Notes under the pieces: generated by a model
The model's input: the letters and a program-made list of their open reading frames with translations, nothing else
Database searches by the model: none
What the model was told of the DNA's origin: nothing
Position numbers and translations under genes: made by a program
Assembly: GCA_964364855.1 (NCBI GenBank)
Contig: CAYINU010000066.1
Coordinates: 1 to 10,709, forward strand
Source of the DNA: CAYINU01 sp964364855
GTDB taxonomy: Bacteria; Margulisbacteria; Marinamargulisbacteria; CAYINU01
Direction of reading: 5' to 3'
DNA length: 10,709 nt
Shown: positions 6,508 to 10,709 of the stretch, one piece after another
Layout: each line of letters starts with the position of its first letter
How positions within the stretch are numbered: position 1 is the stretch's first letter

Positions 6508-7146
6508 TTAGGTAGAGGCGGACTGTTGATAAAAATCATAGGCCACGCGGACTTCTTGGATGTCTTGCCAGGTCAGCCATTTGGGCGATCCTTTTTCTCG
6601 GCTGGCATTACGCAGCAGGTAGGACGGGTGAAAGAGCGGCATGATGTAGAGTTTTTCTTCCATATAGGGTACCGGCATCTGAAACCACTGGCCTCGCGAT
6701 GCACTGATGTTCATATGCGGACCCAATACCGTCTTGAGGGCTGGCGAACCCAGAAGCAACAAAATCTTCGGTTGGATCAGCTGGATTTGGCGGATAAGGT
6801 AGCCCGAGCATGCCGCAACTTCCGCAGGCAGAGGCGTGCGGTTATTGGGGGGCCGACATTTGACAATATTGGTGATGTAAACATCTGTTTGGCGATTGAA
6901 GTTGGCGGATTCCAAGATTTTGGTCAGCAATTGGCCTGCTTTGCCTACAAACGGATGGCCTTGGAGATCTTCTTGTTCGCCGGGCCCCTCTCCCACAATC
7001 ATCATGGTACACGGCGTCGGTCCGGTCCCAAATACGACCTGAGTCCGAGTCGGGGCCAGATCGCACCGCGTACATCCCAAACACACCGAACGCAAAGTCG
7101 GAAAGTCCAAGGCCTGAAATTCAGTGGGGTGTGTTAAGTCCATCAT
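6508..7146 (-). CDS. Family 4 uracil-DNA glycosylase (Fe-S, UDGa type)
   Basis: A 212-aa enzyme that removes uracil from DNA in base-excision repair, protecting against cytosine deamination. Features: GCTRCDL with C25 and C28, KCRPPNNRTP with C97 and EVAACSGYL with C113, which are the four cysteines expected for the [4Fe-4S] cluster of this family; the active-site loop VGEGPGEQED (51-60) followed by GHPFVGKAGQLL; and the C-terminal HPSYLLR (H173). Length is typical. The family is common in thermophiles and many Gram-positives. The ATG overlaps the nadC stop (ATGA) and is followed by a second ATG; with no strong ribosome binding site, translation is probably coupled to nadC. The protein is sometimes annotated as a DNA polymerase-associated UDG because relatives are fused to phage polymerases; nothing here suggests that. 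Confidence 0.92.
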   Translation of the reverse strand: MMDLTHPTEFQALDFPTLRSVCLGCTRCDLAPTRTQVVFGTGPTPCTMMIVGEGPGEQEDLQGHPFVGKAGQLLTKILESANFNRQTDVYITNIVKCRPPNNRTPLPAEVAACSGYLIRQIQLIQPKILLLLGSPALKTVLGPHMNISASRGQWFQMPVPYMEEKLYIMPLFHPSYLLRNASREKGSPKWLTWQDIQEVRVAYDFYQQSAST

Positions 7147-8018
7147 CGGGATCGAAATAGCATACTCAGATCTAAGGCGTTTACAGAATGGGTTAGGCTG
7201 CCAATGGAAATACGGTCCACACCCAACAGCGCATACTCTCTCACGTTTTGCAGCGTAACATTGCCGGAAATCTCAACCTGGGCTCGGGGAAACCGGGCAC
7301 GAATGAAGGCAATTGCATCAGGGAGTGTTTCAAAACCAAAATTGTCTAACATAATATAATCCGCTGCCGACAAGTCCCATGTGTTGAGCTGGTCCATGGT
7401 CTCGATCTCAATTTCGATCTTAATGTCCGGAAATTGTTGTTTGGCTTTTTGCATTAAGGGACGCAGCTGACCCAATGTCCCGGCGGCTGCCATCGCGGAT
7501 AGGTGGTTCTCTTTCATCAAGATCATATCGGATAGTCCGTCGCGATGATTCACGCCACCCCCGGCCACGACGGCCGCCTTTTCCAAAGCCCGAAACAAGG
7601 GCGTGGTTTTACGGGTGTCCAGGATGTGGGCAGCGGTGCCTTTAATGGCATCCACAAATTGCCGGGTTTGGGTGGCCACACCACTTAAGCGTTGCAAAAA
7701 ATTCAAAGTAACCCTTTCGAGCAATAAGAGCTGTCGAGTTGGCCCTTCCAGCCGGCAAATAACATCCCCGGACTTTACGGGAGACCCGTCAGATACATAG
7801 AGATGTAAAGAAATCGGTCCAGAAACGACATCGCATACCGCTTTTAAGACGGCCTCGCCCGCGAAAATACCGGATGCCTTGGCCACAATTTCGGCAACGG
7901 AAGACGCTTTTTCCGGAATGAAAAAGAACGATGTAATGTCGCCGCCGGGCGCATCTTCGGCGATGGCTGCGGCTACTAATTTGTGTAGCGCGTTGGAATT
8001 TGACGGTTCAGGCAACAT
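7143..8018 (-). CDS. nadC: Nicotinate-nucleotide pyrophosphorylase (quinolinate phosphoribosyltransferase)
   Basis: A 291-aa cytosolic enzyme that converts quinolinate and PRPP to nicotinate mononucleotide, CO2 and pyrophosphate in de novo NAD synthesis. The type II phosphoribosyltransferase signature is complete: EDAPGGDITS at 21-30, the PRPP/quinolinate-binding DTRKTTP (134-140), GGGVNHRDGLSDMILMKENH (153-172), the strand motifs EIEIET and MLDNF, and SGNV plus ISIGSLTHS near the C-terminus. Length is normal. The frame is open 84 codons further upstream, but that part crosses the divergent gap promoter region and is not NadC-like, so ATG 8018 is chosen. Its GAGG lies rather far upstream (about 13 nt). 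It heads the minus-strand run nadC-UDG-M15-recombinase. nadA and nadB are not present in the window. Confidence 0.95.
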   Translation of the reverse strand: MLPEPSNSNALHKLVAAAIAEDAPGGDITSFFFIPEKASSVAEIVAKASGIFAGEAVLKAVCDVVSGPISLHLYVSDGSPVKSGDVICRLEGPTRQLLLLERVTLNFLQRLSGVATQTRQFVDAIKGTAAHILDTRKTTPLFRALEKAAVVAGGGVNHRDGLSDMILMKENHLSAMAAAGTLGQLRPLMQKAKQQFPDIKIEIEIETMDQLNTWDLSAADYIMLDNFGFETLPDAIAFIRARFPRAQVEISGNVTLQNVREYALLGVDRISIGSLTHSVNALDLSMLFRSR

Positions 8019-8154
8019 TTTGTATCTTGATTCCTCAGGCCTTGGCCCTTTTCCGCAAAAAAGGCGAACGGGTTTTGCGCCAAACTGTACCACACGTTTA
8101 TTCAATTCATTAAGATCACAAAAAACGACTTGCCACGAGGAAAGGATACCCAGG
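8019..8154. promoter_or_regulatory. Divergent nadC/gap control region
   Basis: These 136 bp separate two divergent operons and must hold both promoters, but I see no convincing pair of boxes for either. For gap, TAAGAT (8111-8116) is the best -10 candidate and lacks a good -35 box. The clearest structure is an inverted repeat CGCAAAA (8054-8060) / TTTTGCG (8073-8079) around a 12-bp spacer, suitable for a dimeric regulator. Its regulator is unknown, and which of the two genes it would control is not decidable. Confidence 0.4.
8137..8146 (+). promoter_or_regulatory. Ribosome binding site that fixes the gap start
   Basis: GAGGAAAGGA ends 8 nt before ATG 8155. It rules out the longer open frame that begins at 7879 inside nadC on the other strand. 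Confidence 0.75.
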
Positions 8155-9165
8155 ATGAGTAAAAAGATTCGGGTTGCGATTAACGGATTTGGCCGCATCG
8201 GCCGAAACGTGTTTAAAATTGGGTTGAAACGGCCAGACATTGAATTTGTAGCCATTAATGACCTGACCAATCCGCAGACGTTGGCTCACCTATTAAAGTA
8301 TGACAGTGTACATGGCCGCTTTGACGGCACGGTCGAGGCCAAAGAAGACGCGCTGACTGTCAATGGAAAAGACGTCAAAATTTTTGCCATACGCGATCCC
8401 AAGACCTTGCCTTGGAAGGATCTCAATGTTGATGTCGTCATCGAGTCCACCGGTATTTTTACCGCCGCATCCAGTTCAAAGGGAGGCTACAATGACCACC
8501 TGGAGGCCGGTGCCCGCAAGGTCATTCTCACCGTTCCTGCCAAAGACGACATCACCACCGTCGTGTTGGGTGTAAACGACCATGTCATTTCCCCCAGCAT
8601 CAATGCCTACTCCAACGCCAGCTGCACCACGAACTGCCTGGCCCCCTTGGCCAAAGTTTTGCATGACGCTTTTGGTATCAAGCGTGGTTTAATGAATACC
8701 ATTCACGCCTATACCAATGACCAAAATATTTTAGATCTGCCCCATTCTGACTTGCGCCGTGCACGTTCGGCAGCCTTGTCGATTATCCCCACCACGACCG
8801 GCGCAGCCAAAGCCGTAGGATTGGTCATCCCTGAACTCAAGGGCAAGCTCGATGGCATGGCGATGCGCGTGCCCATTCCGGACGGATCTGTTACCGACTT
8901 GGTCGCCGAGCTGGAAAAGCCAGTCACCAAAGACGAAGTCAACGCCACGATGAAAAAAGCTGCTGACGGGAATCTCAAGGGCATTCTGGCCTATACCGAA
9001 GACCCCATCGTTTCTGCGGACATTGTGGGCAATCCTCACTCCTCGGTTTTTGATGCGCTTTCCACCATGGTGATGGGTCAAAATATGATTAAGGTCATCT
9101 CGTGGTATGACAACGAAATGGGATATTCCAACCGCGTCGTCGACCTGATTTCCAAAATCGCATGA
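8155..9165 (+). CDS. gap: Glyceraldehyde-3-phosphate dehydrogenase
   Basis: A 336-aa glycolytic enzyme that oxidises glyceraldehyde 3-phosphate to 1,3-bisphosphoglycerate, reducing NAD+. The N-terminal Rossmann motif is INGFGRIGRNVF (9-20), and D36 in AINDLT suits NAD rather than NADP. The catalytic Cys is C157 in SNASCTTNCLAP, with H184 in HAYTND. RRARSAALSIIPTTTGAAKA, and SWYDNEMGYSNRV near the end, are textbook. The LD-P arrangement after the catalytic region (NILDLPH) also fits a NAD-dependent, glycolytic form, though relatives run both ways. Length is normal. The stretch after ESTGIFT reads ASSSKGGYNDHLEAGA, slightly unlike the usual sequence but with the HLEAGA core kept. It is the first gene of the gap-pgk operon; its stop overlaps the pgk start. 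Confidence 0.97.
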   Translation: MSKKIRVAINGFGRIGRNVFKIGLKRPDIEFVAINDLTNPQTLAHLLKYDSVHGRFDGTVEAKEDALTVNGKDVKIFAIRDPKTLPWKDLNVDVVIESTGIFTAASSSKGGYNDHLEAGARKVILTVPAKDDITTVVLGVNDHVISPSINAYSNASCTTNCLAPLAKVLHDAFGIKRGLMNTIHAYTNDQNILDLPHSDLRRARSAALSIIPTTTGAAKAVGLVIPELKGKLDGMAMRVPIPDGSVTDLVAELEKPVTKDEVNATMKKAADGNLKGILAYTEDPIVSADIVGNPHSSVFDALSTMVMGQNMIKVISWYDNEMGYSNRVVDLISKIA

Positions 9166-10355
9166 AGCACGTGCGCACCGTCAACGACCTGCAAGCCAGC
9201 GACCTGTCGGGAAAACGTGTTTTGTTGCGCGCCGATCTGAACGTCCCCATGGACACCAACGGCGTGATTACGGACGACAGCCGCATTGTCGCGATACTTC
9301 CCACCATTTCCTATTTGCTAGACCATGGCGCATCCGTGATCGTAGTATCCCATTTGGGCCGTCCCAAGGGTCAAGTAACGGACCGATTGAGACTGACACC
9401 GGTTGCGTTGGATCTGTCTGAAAAATTGAATCGTCCGGTGATAAAAACGGATGACTGTGTCGGTAGTGAGGTCGAGGCGGTCTGCAGCCAACTCAAGGCC
9501 GGCGATGTGGTTCTGCTGGAAAATGTTCGTTTTTATAAAGAAGAAGAAGCCAACGACCCAAGCTTTTCCAAAAAGCTGGCCCGTTTGGCAGATATCTACG
9601 TAAACGACGCCTTTGGAACCGCCCACCGGGCCCACGCTTCGACAGCAGGGGTTGCGTCTTATTTGCCCGCTTATGCTGGCTTTCTCATCCAAAAAGAGGT
9701 GGAGCATCTCGAAAGCGTTCTTCTCAACCCGGACCACCCTTTTGTGGCCATCATCGGGGGTTCCAAAGTGTCTTCCAAGATCGGGATACTCTCGCACTTG
9801 ATCGGCAAAGTCGATACCTTGCTCATCGGCGGCGGCATGATGTTTACCTTCTACAAAGCCATGGGTTACGAAACCGGACGTTCTTTGGTCGAGTCAGATT
9901 GTGTGGGACTAGCCAAGGATCTCCTAGAAAAAGCCCGAACGACAAGCACGACGATTGTGATCCCCTCCGACGTTGTCGTGGCTGATGCTTGCCAAGCTGG
10001 TGTAGCGACCTTAACTGTCCCGGCCACTCAGATTCCTAGGGATAAAATGGGGCTAGATATCGGACCGGATACCGTGGCTGCGTTCAGCCGCGAAATTGCC
10101 AAAGCCAAGACCATTTTGTGGAATGGCCCCCTGGGTGTATTTGAAATCGACGCCTTTTCCCATGGCACCATGGCCATCGCCAAGGCCGTGGCCGATGCTT
10201 CCGCCAAATCCGTTATTGGTGGCGGTGATTCCGCTGCAGCCATTCAAAAAGCCGGACTCGCCAGCTATATTTCACACATCTCCACGGGTGGCGGTGCGTC
10301 TTTAGAGTTTCTTGAAGGAAAAACCCTCCCGGGTATCGCCATATTAAAGGACTAA
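9162..10355 (+). CDS. pgk: Phosphoglycerate kinase
   Basis: A 397-aa two-domain enzyme that transfers the acyl phosphate of 1,3-bisphosphoglycerate to ADP, making ATP and 3-phosphoglycerate. N-domain substrate residues are in LLRADLNVP (21-29) and SHLGRPKG (63-70), with NDAFGTAHRAHAST (148-161) at the basic patch. The nucleotide side has IIGGSKVSSKIG (197-208), LIGGGMMFTF, NGPLGVFE (321-328) and GGGDSAAA (353-360). It is full length. The ATG shares four bases with the gap stop (ATGA) and no ribosome binding site precedes it, so translation is probably coupled to gap and the two products would be made together. It is followed after 3 bp by the DUF5665-like gene. Confidence 0.97.
   Translation: MKHVRTVNDLQASDLSGKRVLLRADLNVPMDTNGVITDDSRIVAILPTISYLLDHGASVIVVSHLGRPKGQVTDRLRLTPVALDLSEKLNRPVIKTDDCVGSEVEAVCSQLKAGDVVLLENVRFYKEEEANDPSFSKKLARLADIYVNDAFGTAHRAHASTAGVASYLPAYAGFLIQKEVEHLESVLLNPDHPFVAIIGGSKVSSKIGILSHLIGKVDTLLIGGGMMFTFYKAMGYETGRSLVESDCVGLAKDLLEKARTTSTTIVIPSDVVVADACQAGVATLTVPATQIPRDKMGLDIGPDTVAAFSREIAKAKTILWNGPLGVFEIDAFSHGTMAIAKAVADASAKSVIGGGDSAAAIQKAGLASYISHISTGGGASLEFLEGKTLPGIAILKD
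10346..10351 (+). promoter_or_regulatory. Ribosome binding site of the gene after pgk
   Basis: AAAGGA lies 7 nt before ATG 10359, inside the last codons of pgk. This shows that the next frame is a real translated gene in the same operon. Confidence 0.65.
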
Positions 10356-10358
10356 CTG

Positions 10359-10709
10359 ATGGACTCCGCTGACGCCCTTCGCGACGCTATCGCCAAATTA
10401 CAGTCCAAGTCGGACGTGATCACTGCCCAGGCCAAGGCCAAAAGGGCGGAATTTGATCAAGTCAAAGACCAGCTTTATGCAGGCTCTGTCATCGATCCTG
10501 ATGATGATGAGGCTCGCGAAAGCCTATCTGAGTTCTCCGACAGTATTCGCTTGTTGTCTGGCATTTTACAGCGTACCCATCTGGATGAATTCTTGGTTTT
10601 GATGGCCAATCCCGGCCGATTGTTCACCATGCACTTGTTTATTGGGTTTTTCCGTGGACTGGGGTTTGCCATCGGGTTGACCTTTATCGGGCTGCTGTTG
10701 GCATTTCTG
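10359..10709 (+). CDS. DUF5665-like small membrane protein, partial (cut by window edge)
   Basis: The frame runs from ATG 10359 with no stop to the end of the window, giving the first 117 residues. Residues 1-60 are charged and helical, probably coiled coil, with an acidic DPDDDEARE stretch. From about 80 the sequence turns to HLDEFLVLMANPGRLFTMH, then a Gly/Phe-rich hydrophobic segment with the repeated pattern FFRGLGFAIGLTFIGLL (about 98-114) that should be a membrane helix. This C-terminal half resembles the DUF5665 family of small Bacillota proteins; function unknown. The gene follows pgk by 3 bp and should be co-transcribed with gap and pgk, in a place where tpiA often stands in related operons. 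Confidence 0.7.
   Translation, partial: MDSADALRDAIAKLQSKSDVITAQAKAKRAEFDQVKDQLYAGSVIDPDDDEARESLSEFSDSIRLLSGILQRTHLDEFLVLMANPGRLFTMHLFIGFFRGLGFAIGLTFIGLLLAFL

Noticed and set aside
6526..7137. Plus-strand frame of 203 codons opposite the UDG gene
   Set aside because: The minus-strand product has a full set of family 4 UDG motifs; the plus-strand translation has no recognisable domain and no ribosome binding site.
7879..8154. 92-codon N-terminal extension of GAPDH
   Set aside because: It would overlap nadC; ATG 8155 has a strong ribosome binding site and the exact family N-terminus.
8019..8270. 84-codon N-terminal extension of NadC
   Set aside because: It would run through the gap 5' end and the divergent control region, and is not NadC-like.

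Overview
The window looks like chromosomal DNA of a Gram-positive-type bacterium, most likely Bacillota. The grounds are strong purine-rich ribosome binding sites (AAAGGAG, GAGG, GAGGAAAGGA), a gap-pgk pair joined by an ATGA overlap and followed by a small DUF5665-like membrane protein, a family 4 Fe-S uracil-DNA glycosylase and a Xer-type recombinase. A Sulfobacillus-like acidophile is my guess at genus level; it rests on general resemblance only.

Layout from left to right. Bases 1-227 hold no gene but carry two copies of a 55-bp repeat 150 bp apart, with several hairpins. A class III PLP aminotransferase lies on the minus strand (228-1445). It diverges from a 272-aa protein of unknown function on the plus strand (1576-2394), with a sigma-A-like promoter in between. 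That protein converges, with a 4-nt overlap, on a minus-strand membrane sensor (2391-3383). The sensor has six predicted helices, a coiled coil and a histidine-kinase dimerisation/H-box helix, but no ATPase domain. Upstream of it on the same strand is a 516-aa protein (3461-5011) that I read as an unusually long class I terpene synthase: it has DDxxDE, NDxxSxxxE, the pyrophosphate-sensing Arg exactly 46 residues before the NSE motif, and a C-terminal RY pair. It has its own well-formed promoter and is visibly poorer in GC than the genes to its right.

Next comes a compact minus-strand run, transcribed nadC (quinolinate phosphoribosyltransferase), family 4 UDG, M15-type D,D-peptidase-like protein, Xer-type tyrosine recombinase, with overlapping or nearly overlapping ends. 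It diverges from the plus-strand run gap - pgk - DUF5665-like gene, which leaves the window at its right edge.

The right half is housekeeping: central glycolysis, NAD synthesis, base-excision repair, wall processing and recombination. The left-centre (about 1.5-5 kb) is the accessory part. The most interesting element is the terpene synthase with extra segments, next to an ATPase-less sensor kinase. Its product and the role of its neighbours cannot be read from the sequence.
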